The notes below the pieces were generated by a model. The model worked only from the letters and a program-made list of their open reading frames with translations. It did no database searches and was not told where the DNA came from. Below, in pieces: positions 1 to 10,739 of a stretch of DNA of 64,000 bases. How positions within the stretch are numbered: the first letter of the stretch is position 1; each line of letters starts with the position of its first letter. The DNA is from Coix lacryma-jobi var. lacryma-jobi (Eukaryota; Streptophyta; Magnoliopsida; Poales; Poaceae). Location of the stretch: contig CM019826.1 in NCBI GenBank assembly GCA_009763385.1, forward strand, positions 63,675,790-63,739,789, written 5' to 3'. The position numbers were made by a program, and so were the translations under genes.

Positions 1-833
1 TTCGTCCATCGATTCGACTCGATCTCACCCAAAACGAATCCTCTAGAGATCAGACTTGGTGAGAAGAGTCAAAAGGAGTATAGTGAGCTATCCCTAAGAG
101 ATCATGGCTCGAACCTATCTCCAAATCGATGAATCGAAGAATTTCGGGGAAGGGAAAAAACTTGACCCGAAACGAAAATTGATCGATCTCCTAGACCGTG
201 AGGTTAGAGGAGAATTCCTTCGGTGGAAAGAAGTGCCTCACGATCTAGAACAACTTGGTTCAAACGGTTTTGCAAAAGATGAACCGAGCAAAGAGATCAA
301 GCGATGGAAAATCGTGGAGAAAAAGGATTCCGAAGAACACGAAATGAAACACGAATCACTACCACGAACTGCAACCGTGTGGCTACCACACGCTACAACA
401 GTGAGGATACGACCTCACTTCCTCAGAATCAACAGTACACAGAGGCAAGTCTCTCTGCGGATCTCAGCTAGCTACAGCAGGGGATGGGAGAGTAGGAAAC
501 CCTAAGTGCGAAAGAGCAAATGACTGAGATAGAAAGGGAGGAGGGAGTCTCCCGACTACTTATCTACTACTAGCCTAAGTCTAATTCCTACTCTACCCCT
601 CTCTATTCTAATTACAGAGCGAACCAGCTAAACCCTAGGGTTATTCTGGACCAACTCGGTGTTAGGTGTATCCGACGGCCACGCCCGCACAATTCGAAGC
701 GTTGCCTCGACGCAACCGCCAGATTGCCGCCACGTGCCGCCACCGCTCTGCACCCCCGGTTTTGTGGCCCAAACCGGGAAACCAGCCTTTTCCAGCCATC
801 CCCCGGTTTTGAGGCCCAAACCGGGAAACCAGC
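1..833 (-). mobile_element. Family A copia LTR (copy A3), antisense, left part
   Basis: This is reverse-complement LTR sequence of the same SIRE-type copia family as A1 and A2. The stretch at 104-330 matches, on the opposite strand, the middle of the A1 LTR (28700-28960) and the A2 LTR (56029-56300), but with many substitutions, so it is an older or separate subfamily copy. Two hairpin units of the LTR array (stem CCCGG/CCGGG) lie at about 745-830. The LTR runs off the left edge of the window, so I cannot tell a solo LTR from a full element. The open frame at 104-505 is antisense LTR sequence, not a gene. Confidence 0.85.
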
Positions 834-1101
834 TGTAACATCTCGGCTCAGGGCTTAATAGGATTAATAGAATACTCATACCAATAAGTTGCAACTTCTT
901 TTCCGGAAGCCCATCTCCTAAAAACTCCAAAGTTAAGCGTGCTTGGCTTGGAGCGATGGGTGACCCGACGGGAAGTCTTTCCCGGGTACGCATGAGTGAG
1001 GACAAAGTGCGCCGGAAAAGTGGTGTTGGTTGTGGGGGATAGTAGGTCCTATGAAAGCTGCCTGATGTAAGCGGGCCGACCCGAGGAGGCGGGACGTTAC
1101 A
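834..1101 (+). repeat. Cassandra 5' LTR with 5S rRNA-like segment
   Basis: This is a 268-bp LTR. The segment at about 910-980 resembles the body of plant 5S rRNA: AGTTAAGCGTGCTTGG (931-946) covers the internal promoter A-box region and GATGGGTGACC (954-964) the C-box region, followed by GGGAAGTC. It is a 5S-derived promoter-like module, not a functional 5S gene, since the 5S ends are missing. Confidence 0.93.
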
Positions 1102-1306
1102 GAATGGTATCAGAGCCGACTCTCTCCGGTTTCACGGGCGCGTGTGTCGCAGTTGCGCAGGCATAGTGCCCATGGCTGGTGTGGATCCGGAGTGGTCACA
1201 CCAGCATGACATATGCGCTGGCATTGGGCATACGGACGTGGCAAAGAGAGGACGTTCTGGCCCGGGATTGATCGACGAGGACGTCGATCTCTTAAGGGGG
1301 TGAGAT

Positions 1307-1579
1307 TGTAACATCTCGGCTCAGGGCTTAATAGGATTAATAGAATACTCATACCAATAAGTTGCAACTTCTTTTCCGGAAGCCCATCTCCTAAAAACTC
1401 CAAAGTTAAGCGTGCTTGGCTTGGAGCGATGGGTGACCGACCGGGAAGTCTTTCCCGGGTACGCATGAGTGAGGACAAAGTGCGCAGAAAAGACTGGTAT
1501 TGGTCTGTGGGGATAGTCTAGGTCCTATGAAAGCTGCCTGATGTAAGCGGGCCCGGCCACGAGGAGGCGGGACGTTACA
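1307..1579 (+). repeat. Cassandra 3' LTR with 5S rRNA-like segment
   Basis: This is a 273-bp LTR, near-identical to the left one and with the same 5S-like core (about 1383-1460). It differs by small indels and substitutions in the last 100 bp, for example around 1480-1560. Confidence 0.93.
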
Positions 1580-1584
1580 CCAGC

Positions 1585-2116
1585 CCACCAGCTTCTGAGT
1601 TTTGAGGCCAAACTCAGCAAACCCTCAGCGCCCAGGTTTTGAGGCCCAAACCTAGAAACCGTCCTCAGCCCGGTTTTGTGGCCAAACTCGGAAACCATCC
1701 GCACCCAGGTTTTGAGGCCAAACCTGGAAAACCGTCCACCCGGTGGTTTTCCCTGGCTCTACCACCAAACGATGTCGTAGAGGGGATGCACCGCCCGTGC
1801 ACCCGTCCACCGACACGTGTCCCAAGTCTACGACTTAGGCAACACATGACCGCAAGTTTCGCTCGTTGCTGTCCAGCCCAGGTTGACCAGCCCCACAGCT
1901 GATCCTCGGGCCTCTGGTCCCTTAGTCCAAGCCTCACGTCCGCCCTTCGGCACTCTTGGTCCATCGGCACGACACGTCTCTACTTGACCTTCACCTCGCC
2001 TTTGATCACTGCATCCGTGCTCAACACCTGCACAACACAAGCCAAAGAACATGCGCATCATCCCAGTTGACAATCACTCATCACTCAGAGACCCAGCATA
2101 CACCCATGTATCCGCA
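1585..2116 (-). mobile_element. Family A copia LTR (A3), antisense, 5'-end part
   Basis: The A3 LTR continues here after the Cassandra insertion. In the antisense sense it ends exactly at the LTR 5' terminus: the complement of TGCGGATACATGGGTG lies at 2101-2116. Four more hairpin units are visible at 1592-1735, including a stem class CTGAG/CTCAG not seen in A1 or A2. The sequence to its right (2117 onward) is B1 LTR that resumes in mid-element, so A3 inserted into B1. Confidence 0.88.
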
Positions 2117-2986
2117 TAGACCCCCCTCTCCAGGCATCTCCCTCTTCATTATTCATCTTCACATCAGAAATTAGGGTTCCAATGTAGAAGTAGAGGTCCC
2201 TCTAGATGAATCTCTTCTAGTTCATCTAGAATTATATCTAGTTCATCTAGTTGTAATCAAGAGTTAGCTTTCAAGTAGAAGACTAGATACCCCTCAGTAG
2301 GATTAGAACTATAGTTTATTCTAGAACTAGAAGAGAGAGAGAGAGGAAGAGATCAAGAGGAAGCTCCAGCCTGTCGGATCAACTTCTTCATCTTGTAGCT
2401 GTGGATTCAAGTTCTTCATCGACTTGCTTCAACGATTGTTTTGGTAATCAACATCTATATTTAAGTTCGAGCTATTGTTCTTATTATTCTTAAGGTTTAT
2501 GACTCTCTTTTGAGTACTTTAATTCTAGTCGCTCTAGAGTTAGAGTAGTTGGATAAGTATAAGCGTGGGCTAGTGCTTGACTTGATAGCTCATTTTTACC
2601 TCCTATAACGCCGGGTAGTGTAGTCGCAGGGTGACTCTTATAGCCTTGTTGATTCTTCTATTTCCACTTACCCGTGTGTAGGCTCGGTAGGATTATACAT
2701 TTGCATAAAAGAATCATACTTCTCTTGTGACCTTTTATGGCAACTTCCCATTAAGATTAATAAACATATCACTCTTAAGTTGGATTTAGATAACCTTAGT
2801 GATCCCCTCTATACTTTTAGCTTCTCCGTCCTTGTTAGTTACTCAGGGGTTATACACTTGAGACTCCACGCTATCCGTCCCTTGGGTTCGATTTAAAACT
2901 GGGTTACTCTGGTGAAGTGTAATCGGTAGATCTATCTGTGCGCTTGCGGATAAAGTAGGTAGAGTGTGCGTTAATTTATACCAACA
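2117..2986 (+). repeat. B1 5' LTR, 3' two-thirds
   Basis: This matches the B1 3' LTR (25555-26430) and the B2 LTR (48290-49170) along its length and ends in ATACCAACA. It lacks the upstream part, including the TATA box, which is separated by the A3 insertion and lies off-window. It contains the U5 block with TGTGCGCTTGCGGA (2937-2950) shared by several LTR families in this window. Confidence 0.9.
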
Positions 2987-3228
2987 AGCATTTTTGGCGC
3001 CGTTGCCGGGGAACGGTAGATCATCTTATGTTTAAGTATAACCTTGTAATCATACTTTTATCTTTTTCCTTTTTGTCCCAGTCTTTTCATTATTTTTGTT
3101 TTCATTCTTATGAATGTTGTTTTTGAATTCCACTCTTATCTATCACTACCCCACGAGCAAGCTATAACTAGTAGAATCCTTATACCCCATCATAATACCT
3201 GGTTATGAGCTATGCCTACCTTTCTGCT
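2987..3228 (+). mobile_element. B1 internal start with primer binding site
   Basis: The sequence at 2995-3012 reads TGGCGCCGTTGCCGGGGA, the Asp-tRNA-type primer site usual in Athila/Tat-related gypsy elements. It follows the LTR end closely. The rest is T-rich leader with no coding potential. The five bases 3224-3228 (CTGCT) form the left target duplication of G1, repeated at 17041-17045, where B1 resumes. Confidence 0.9.
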
Positions 3229-5426
3229 TGTGACGGAAAAACCCTAATCCCATGGCCCAGTGTCCCTGTAACCTCTGACAGCCGAACCCATGTCCACATG
3301 TGATTATAGACCTGTTCGCCACCGGGCTACATCAGTGCCCAATGTCGCAGGATCCTTTCAATTCGGTTACAACATTGCATACTTTTACAAATAACAAGGA
3401 TAAAGAGCGGAAGACTTAAATAACAATAGTTTTACAAAGCAGGGTTCCAAATAGAAATTAAGGTGCAGTTATTACAAACAAGTTTCTGATAATAGAGATA
3501 GACATAGGCAACATAGTGGAGAACAGCAAAGATACTTATAATCACCCAGCCCGAGGGTGTACACTACTCTCGGCTCATCGGCCTCTTCCTGGACGATGGT
3601 CACGCAGCAGGGTGCAAGACACATCGGGGACTCTGTCATACCTGCAGCATGGGTAACAACCCTGAGTACTGGGGTACTCAACAGACTTACCCGACTAAAG
3701 AAAAGGGAGAAGACTCAGGAATGAGAGGCTTAGGATAGTCAAGGTAAGGCTTAAGCAAGATCAAGTATTTTGCAGAAAAAGCATTTTTGTAAACCTTTAT
3801 TTTACTTTGGAAAGATTCAGTATTCCTCAATTCTTCATCGTTCATGATTCATTTTACATTTCAAAACATTCCTAGTTGAGAACCACTCTCCGTTGACAGT
3901 CAGTGACCAAGTCTCCATAATCCGAGGAGCAACGTTAATCCGGATAAATAATACTCAGCTGAGGATCCCTATCCACACTGCATATGTAGCACCCAAGCTT
4001 GCATATGCCAACTCGTCTACCACGATTCCTCCAAGATTGGACCGGTCCTACGCCACCCGGAAGTACAGTACACCACTCCTTTCCAGGTACGACGACCACG
4101 TGGGTACATGCTACTTCCGCCATCTCTCCACTCCCAGTGCGCGGTTGTCGGTCCCAATCAAGGATTTCTCGGAGCCAGAGCTTTCCGAAGTATGTGAATA
4201 GTTACAAGTCTTGACCAGCAGGCCCCCATACGGATGGTCCCTAATTTTCCAGCCAGAACTATACCTTGGTTATATCTCACCCAAGCGTAATAGTCCCGTC
4301 AGTTTTTCAACCCTGTCCCGGTCGGTGTCAACTGTTGAGTCCCGGACTACAACATGACGGCACCGTACGCTCGGACAACCTCTCCTCGCTATTGACTAGG
4401 TATGGATCAGATACTTAGCCAACAGGCGGGAGGTAAAGCCAAATGCCCATAAATGTTCTTAAGTGATCACACTTTTGAAAATGACATTTTATTGCAAAGT
4501 CTAATTCAATAAGCATTGCTAAGCATTTTTCAAATACTTTTGAAAAGCAGGTATGGGTGTATCAGTGGTCAAGGTGGATAGTGCATCAATTAGGATAGCA
4601 CACAACTCCTATAAACCTAATGCAATAATTTAACTCAAAAGTATTTAAGGAAATCATTTATAAATTCAAGGAAAGGGTTAAATGCACCGGGGCTTGCCTT
4701 GAAGAGCAAAGAGGGCAGGCTCGAAGGGCGGCAGGGCAGTTGTCGGAGCTCGGGGTAGCCTCAGGGACCGTTCGTCGGCGGCTGCCTCGATCTTGACTCC
4801 TTCTTCGGTGACTATACGAATGCAATGATGCATGCACATGAGTATGCTAGCATGAACAATACAAAACTGGGCATACAACGTGAACCCTAATCTTTTTTTC
4901 TATTTTCTTAATTATTTAAAAAGGTCATTTTATGCAGTTGCTCCTAAAATTACCAAATTAATCACATAAGTTCATTATGGTGTAGATAGATGGCAAAACA
5001 AATTTCATAATTTTTGGAGGTCATTAAGGTGCTCAAATAAAATCAGACATTAATTAACAGAAGGCACTATTTAACAATTAAAAATAAATGCTCAAAAATC
5101 AACTTGTTCCAAAAGACTTCAAAATTTCACCAGAGACTAAACATGGCATAGGAAGCTCAACAAAATTTATCTCATGATTTTTGGAGTTATAAATGATTTT
5201 CTAAAAATCCAAAACCATCCATTATTAATTAAAAGAGGGATTTTACATTTTCAAATTCTTGCAGAAAAGTCAAGTTCATATTTTTCTAAAATACTACACA
5301 GTGCATGGGCATACCATAAATTTATCAGGATTTAAGGAACAACAAATTAATTCACACAAAAAAAGAGAAAACAGCACACTATTCACACTCTTTCAAAAAG
5401 GAAAAAGAAAAGAGCGCTGTGCTCCT

Positions 5427-5640
5427 TCTCGCAGGGGCTCGGGCGAATCGCGGCGAGGCGGACAGCACGGCTCGGGCGAGGCGGAAGGAGGAAAAGCGTT
5501 TCGTCCGAGGCTGGCCGGGAGGCTCGGGCGAAGCGGAGACAAGCGTCGTCCGAGGCCTGGCGGTAGGCTCGGGCGAAGCGGAGACAAGCGTCCGCGAGAC
5601 CTGGCCGGTAGGCTCGGGCGAAGCGGAGAGTGGAAGCAGA
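5427..5640. repeat. 46-bp GC-rich tandem repeat in G1 3' LTR
   Basis: These are imperfect repeats built on GGCTCGGGCGAAGCGGAGAC followed by AAGCGTC and a GACCTGGCCGG-like spacer. The equivalent block of the 5' LTR (15219-15368) has one unit fewer. Confidence 0.8.
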
Positions 5641-5739
5641 GACCGGGGCTTCGAGTGCTTACCACGGGTCAGAGGCAGGGCGGCTCTTCGAGGGAGCGCG
5701 GCTCGCAGGCGTGCTCGAGAGTGGGCTCGGGAACATGCT

Positions 5740-5824
5740 CGAGGGTGAGGCTCGACACGTGCTCGAGGGTGAGGTTCGAGGGTGAGGCTCGAGGGTGAGG
5801 CTCGAGGGTGAGGCTCGAGGAAGG
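5740..5824. repeat. 14-bp GAGGGTGAGGCTCG tandem repeat in G1 3' LTR
   Basis: This is a run of CTCGAGGGTGAGG units, some spaced by ACACGTG. The 5' LTR block (15478-15549) is one unit shorter. Confidence 0.8.
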
Positions 5825-6174
5825 AGACGGGCGCGGCGGCACTCGGCGATTCGGCGATCCTGCGCAACACACGAGACCGCAAGGGCCTGGTTAGAGTCGC
5901 GCGGAGCCAAGGAAGCTGACACAGGGGTCAGGGGAAGATGATCGTGGCCGGAGAGAGAGGTAGTATTTGACGAACCCGAGTTCACCGGGTTTTCGCCGGA
6001 GATGGGAACGGCGAGCTACGCGGGCGATAGGAGGCGAGGGAGGTGAAATTGAGGGGCTGGGAAGCTTCGCGAGCTCAAGGCGGAGCTTTCGGGCTAGGTG
6101 GTTGACGGCGGGAGCTTCGGAGTGGGCTGGCGACGGCGGCGGAGACGAGTGAGGAGCTCGGATTCCGGCGGTCC

Positions 6175-6182
6175 CTTTTATA
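6175..6182 (-). promoter_or_regulatory. TATA box in G1 3' LTR
   Basis: The sequence is TATAAAAG on the minus strand. It is the duplicate of the 5' LTR promoter box at 15898-15905 and is not expected to drive the element itself. Confidence 0.6.
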
Positions 6183-7309
6183 GGCACGGTCGGGGACGGT
6201 AGGGAGCACGGGATGGTGTGGATGAGCTCGGCCGAAGCGTGCGAACTCGATTGCAAGCCGGCGGGAGGACGGGCGTGCACCCAGGGCCTGGGCGAAGGCT
6301 TGCCGGTGACGCAGACGCGGCGGCGACGCCCTGGGGACTGTAGGGGACGGGCGCGGAGGTCAGCGCTCGCGCGTGCGGGGGGCAGATGATCACGGGGTCA
6401 GCGGCGACAGGTTGGAGGCGCGCGTGCGGCTGCCAGGCACGCGGCGTGCACAGTGCCGGCGAGGCGCCATGGCCGGGCCCCCCTGCTCTGTGCCGGCTAG
6501 AGGTAGGGGATGAACAGGGCTAGGTCTAGGTTTTGACTTTTCGTATTTTGCAAATTTCTCCCAAATTATAACGCACAGGAAAAACTCAAAATACCAAAGT
6601 TGTGCAGAAAAAGGAGATCTACAACTTTGTCAAAAATATATTTTCAAATTCCAAACAGTTTTTGAACTTAATACGAAATCAGAAAAGGGAACACTTTTGG
6701 GATTTGAATGAATTCAAAATTACTTTTGATTTTACATTGAAAGTGGAAATCTGCAAATATGAAAGTTGTTCCTTTTATCAAAACCTACAACTTTGCTAAT
6801 ATACCCTTTTTCTGAAACTCAAAAGTTTTTAAATAAATTTGAAAACTGAAAAGGGGACAAAAACTGGAATTTGAATGAATTTGGATTTACTTCAAACTTT
6901 GTACAGAAACTTGAAAATTTGTAAATACCAAAGTTGTTTCTCTTGGCCAGATCTACAACTTTGCTTTTTGGACCAACCCAAATTTTGAATTTTTTTAACT
7001 TATTAAAAGAGGGGTAAAACAGGGTTGGAATTTAGGGTTTTTCAAGGGATTTGAAATCTGATTTTGATTTTGATTTTGAACAACACAACAAAGCTTCAAG
7101 ACATCCAACTGAACAAGAATTACACAAAGCTAGGCACAGAGGTGAAATTACCATTTTTGCCCTTATAGGAAGATTTGGGCTTTAGGGTTTTGAAAAGAAA
7201 AACATACACAGGTATTAAGCAAACTTAAAATGCAAGACAAGAATGATAATGACTAAAGATGATGATGACATGTCAGGTTAATTACATATTAAACACCAGA
7301 GGTGTTACA

Positions 7310-7325
7310 GCCTTCCCCCCTAAAA
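7310..7325 (-). other. G1 polypurine tract
   Basis: On the minus strand a purine run (AGGGGGGAAGG) directly precedes the 3' LTR, where plus-strand DNA synthesis would be primed. Confidence 0.85.
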
Positions 7326-7378
7326 GAAATCTCGCCTCGAGATTCTGCGTCTTAAGAAGGAAGGGCAAAACCTTACAT

Positions 7379-7570
7379 CTACAGAGTATCGAGAAAGTCG
7401 GGATAGTTCTTTGCTAAGAAGTCTTCGGATTCCCAGGTGGCTTCTTCTTCGAGTGTTGGTTCCACTGGATCTTGTACCATCTTGTGGTAGTTCTTCGGGT
7501 AACACGGTCCTTGGAATCCAACACACGAACTGGATACTCAGTGTATGACAGATCTGGTTCTAGCTCAACG
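7379..7570 (-). other. Integrase C-terminal chromodomain of G1
   Basis: Residues YPVRVLDSKDRVTRR then RWYKIQW are followed, after a frameshift near 7450, by an EATWE motif and an acidic-aromatic tail. This matches the chromodomain fold order (beta strand, K-x-x-W strand, TWE helix start). The tryptophan of the aromatic cage is present, but the other cage positions are not clearly aromatic, as is usual for plant Tekay-type (group II) chromodomains. In the family it is thought to guide integration to heterochromatin. Confidence 0.8.
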
Positions 7571-10500
7571 CCTTCAACTTCAACCACATGTTCAGGTACT
7601 CGGAGACACTTCTTGAGTTGGGAGACATGAAACACATTATGAACCGCTGAAAGATGATCGGGCAAACTCAGTTTGTAAGCTACCTTGCCACAACGATCCA
7701 GAATTTCAAACGGACCAATGTAGCGGGGTGCTAACTTTCTTTGACTCCAAAACGAGTGACTCCTTTGGTGGGTGAGACCTTCAGGTACACATAATCCCCG
7801 ATCTCGAACTGCAGAGGTCGACGTCTCTTGTCAGCATAACTTTTCTGTCGAGACTGTGCAATCTTCATGTTCTCTTGTATTTGCTTGACTTTCTCTTCCA
7901 TATCTTTTACTAGATCAACTCCAAAGAATTCCCTTTCTCCGGGTTCAGACCAACTGAGAGGTGTACGACAACGGCGACCGTACAGTGCTTCAAAGGGTGC
8001 CATTTGATGCTCTCTTGGTAACGTTATTATATGAGAACTCTGCCAGGGCAAACAGTCATCCCAAGTATCTGCGAAGGTGAGCACACATGCTCTCAACATA
8101 TCCTCTAACACTTGGTTGACTCGCTCAGTTTGTCCATCTGTTTGAGGATGATATGCTGTACTATGCAAGAGCTTGGTTCCAAGTGAGGCATGGAACGCTT
8201 TCCAAAACTTGGCGACAAAACTGGGTACCACGATCAGAGATAATGGTTTGGGTATGCCATGGAGTTTTACTATGTTGTTCTTGTACAAAGTGGCATAAGT
8301 GGGGACGGTGTAACTGGTCTTCACTGGCAGGAAGTGAGCTTGCTTAGTAGGCGATCCACGATCACCATATGGAATCAAAACCTCTCGATGTCTTGGGTAG
8401 ACCATTGATAAAGTCCATACTGATATCGTCCCATTTCCAAGCAGGTACAGGTAAAGGTTGCAATTCTCCTCCGGGCTTCATGTGCACGGCTTTGACTTTC
8501 TGGCAGGTATCACACTGAGCGACATACCGGGCGATCTCAATCTTCATCTTTGTCCACCAGAATTGCTGCTTCAAATCCTGGTACATTTTGTTGCTGCCGG
8601 GGTGGATGGAGAATCTAGTCAAGTGTGCTTCATCAAGGATTAACTTTCTTAACTCAGGCACTTTAGGAACTACTAACCGATCTCTTAAACCATACTACTC
8701 TGCATCATCAATCCTGAAACAATCAGCCTTTCGGATTGGACCTTTTCAATGATGTGCTTGATTCCAGGGTTATCTTTTTGTGCAGCAATGATCTGCTCTC
8801 TGATAGGGGTTTCTATTCTGATATTACTCAGAGTTCCTTGCGGAATCATTTCAATATTTAACTTTTCCAGCTCATAACACAAAGAAGAATCATAGGGTTT
8901 TTCATCAGACAGTTGCAATAAGACTTGCGACTGAGTGCATCGGCGACCACATTCGCCTTACCCGGATGGTAATGCACTTCAAGATCATAGTCCTTAATTA
9001 ACTCAAGCCATCTTCTCTGCTCATATTCAGTTCCTCTTGAGTGAAAATATACTTCAGGCTTTGTGATCAGTGTACACATTACAGGTACTGCCCAACAGAT
9101 AATGACGCCAGATCTTCAAGGCATGCACTACTGCTGCTAACTCGAGATCATGAGTTGGGTAATTCTCTTCATGTCGCTTAAGCTGTCGGGAGGCATATGC
9201 GATCACTCGACCTTCTTGCATCAAAACACAGCCCAAACCAGTACCAGATGCATCACAGTAGACATCAAAGGGCTTCTCGATGTTTGGCTGGGCTAGCACT
9301 GGTGATGTAGTTAACAGTTTCTTCAGAGTTTGAAAGGCTTGCTCACAGGCTGGTGACCAGACAAACTTCACAGAATTCTTTACTAACTCAGTGATAGGCT
9401 TGGCGATTCTTGAGAAATCTGGGATGAATCGACGATAATATCCTGCCATTCCCATAAAGCTGCGGACTTGATGAACAGTGGTAGGTGGCTTCCAATCCAG
9501 AATGTCTGCCACTTTACCAGGGTCAACTGACACACCTTCAGCGGATAGGACATGACCAAGAAACTGTATCTGATCTAACCAGAACTCACATTTACTGAAC
9601 TTGGCATACAGCTGATGTTCTCTGAGACGGGATAGAACGATACGAAGATGTTCGGCATGATCTTCAGGGGTTTTTGAGTAGACAAGGATGTCGTCAATGA
9701 ACACGACCACGAATTTATCAAGCTCTGGCATGAACACAGAGTTCATGAGGTACATGAAATGAGCAGGGGCATTGGTCAAACCGAAGGACATGACCAAGTA
9801 CTCATATAGGCGTATCTGTGTGAAAGCTGTTTTAGGATGAAGTCTTTAGGAATATCTCAGGACGAATCTTTATTTGGTGGTAGCCAGATCTGAGATCGAT
9901 CTTGGAGAATACTTTGGCTCCAGCTAACTGGTCAAAGAGAAGATCAATACGAGGCAAGGGATATTGTTTTTTGATGGTGACCTCATTGAGTGGGCGATAA
10001 TCAATGCACATTCTGAGAGTCTTGTCTTCTTCTTTACAAAGATTGCAGGACAGCCCCAAGGAGACGAGCTGGGCGAATGAAACCCTTGTCCAACAAATCT
10101 TGTAATTGGATTTTTAGTTCTGCCAACTCTCTGGGAGGCATTCGATAAGCTCTGCGGGATATAGGAGCAGTCCCGGGCTTTAGCTCTATGGCAAACTCAA
10201 CATCACGGTCAGGAGGCAGACCAGGCAAATCCTCAGGAAAAACATCAGGGAATTCACAAACACGGGGATGTCCCTGGTTTCCAGAACATAGGCGGTGTTT
10301 ATTTGAGTGGCTGCTGGTTTTTGAGGCATTGGAAGTGGAGAAGGAGTTTGGCGGTACTGTTAGGAATATCCACTCTCACAACTCTATTCAAGATGTCGAT
10401 CATGGCTTTACTGACACATCCAATTCATGCCTAGGATGACATCTATCTCCTGATCATGAAGCACTATCATGGTGGTGGGGGGAAATACATGTTCCCCCAA

Positions 10501-10739
10501 CTTACTGGTATACTGCGAACCACTTCCTTAGTACTTATACGCCTCCAGGCGAAATATGCAGAAACTTTCTTTTAAATCCTCAATTGATATTTCATGCTTG
10601 ATGACAAAGTACGACTGATGAAGGAATGCGATGCACCAGAATCAAACAACACAACTGCAGGGTGATTGGCAACAGGAAACCTACCGATCATGACGGGCTC
10701 CCCTTCTCGCTGACAGTGGTTGTGGTAGGTGTGTAGACT
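7379..10739 (-). pseudogene. pol: G1 pol: protease, RT, RNase H, integrase, chromodomain (frameshifted)
   Basis: The polyprotein is read right to left over several frames. The protease DSGAS active site is at 10643-10629. RT spans about 10228-9440 with SKIDLRSGYHQI near 9870 and FIDD at 9701-9690 (the gypsy form of YVDD). RNase H starts at FDVYCDAS (about 9263) and ends near HPGKANVVADALSR (about 8960). The integrase zinc domain holds HPGSNKMYQ and CDTC (8605-8490). In the integrase core the SDRG aspartate is readable only in a shifted frame near 8240, and HPQTDGQTERVN is near 8130. The C-terminus is a chromodomain (about 7560-7379) with RVLDSKDRVTRR and W-K-I-Q-W, ending at the stop 7381-7379. 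Stops and frameshifts occur between most domains, so it is not translatable as assembled. The lineage call Tekay/Del rests on the motifs plus the long LTRs. Confidence 0.9.

Larger units (their letters stand above)
834..1579 (+). mobile_element. Complete Cassandra TRIM retrotransposon
   Basis: This is a short non-autonomous LTR element with LTRs at 834-1101 and 1307-1579, both starting TGTAACATCTCGG and ending GACGTTACA. A 5-bp target duplication CCAGC flanks it at 829-833 and 1580-1584. The primer binding site TGGTATCAGAGC (initiator Met tRNA type) follows the left LTR, and a purine run (AAGGGGGTGAGA) precedes the right LTR. Each LTR holds a 5S rRNA-derived segment, the hallmark of Cassandra. 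It encodes no protein and must be mobilised in trans. It sits inside the hairpin array of the antisense A3 LTR, so it inserted later than A3. The two LTRs differ at several positions, so the insertion is not very recent. Confidence 0.95.
3229..7309 (-). repeat. G1 3' LTR (4.1 kb)
   Basis: On the minus strand it runs TGTAACACCTCTGG to TTCCGTCACA. It has a GC-rich core (about 5400-6500) with two tandem-repeat blocks and a TATAAAAG box on the minus strand (6175-6182), flanked by AT-rich arms. The long open frames in the GC-rich core occur on both strands in overlapping frames and are compositional, so I do not call genes there. Compared with the 5' LTR it carries one more 46-bp unit and one more 14-bp unit. 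Confidence 0.93.

Noticed and set aside
104..505. A 133-aa protein-coding gene at the window start
   Set aside because: Same sequence as the antisense middle of family A LTRs; the conserved-looking peptide reflects repeat identity.
910..980. A functional 5S rRNA gene
   Set aside because: Only the central part of 5S is present, twice, at matching places in two LTRs with Cassandra ends; no 5S termini.
5259..5985. Long overlapping ORFs on both strands in the GC-rich part of the G1 LTRs (also 15089-16060)
   Set aside because: They read through tandem repeats in several frames, have biased Arg/Gly/Ser/Pro composition, differ in frame between the two LTRs, and lie within an LTR promoter region.
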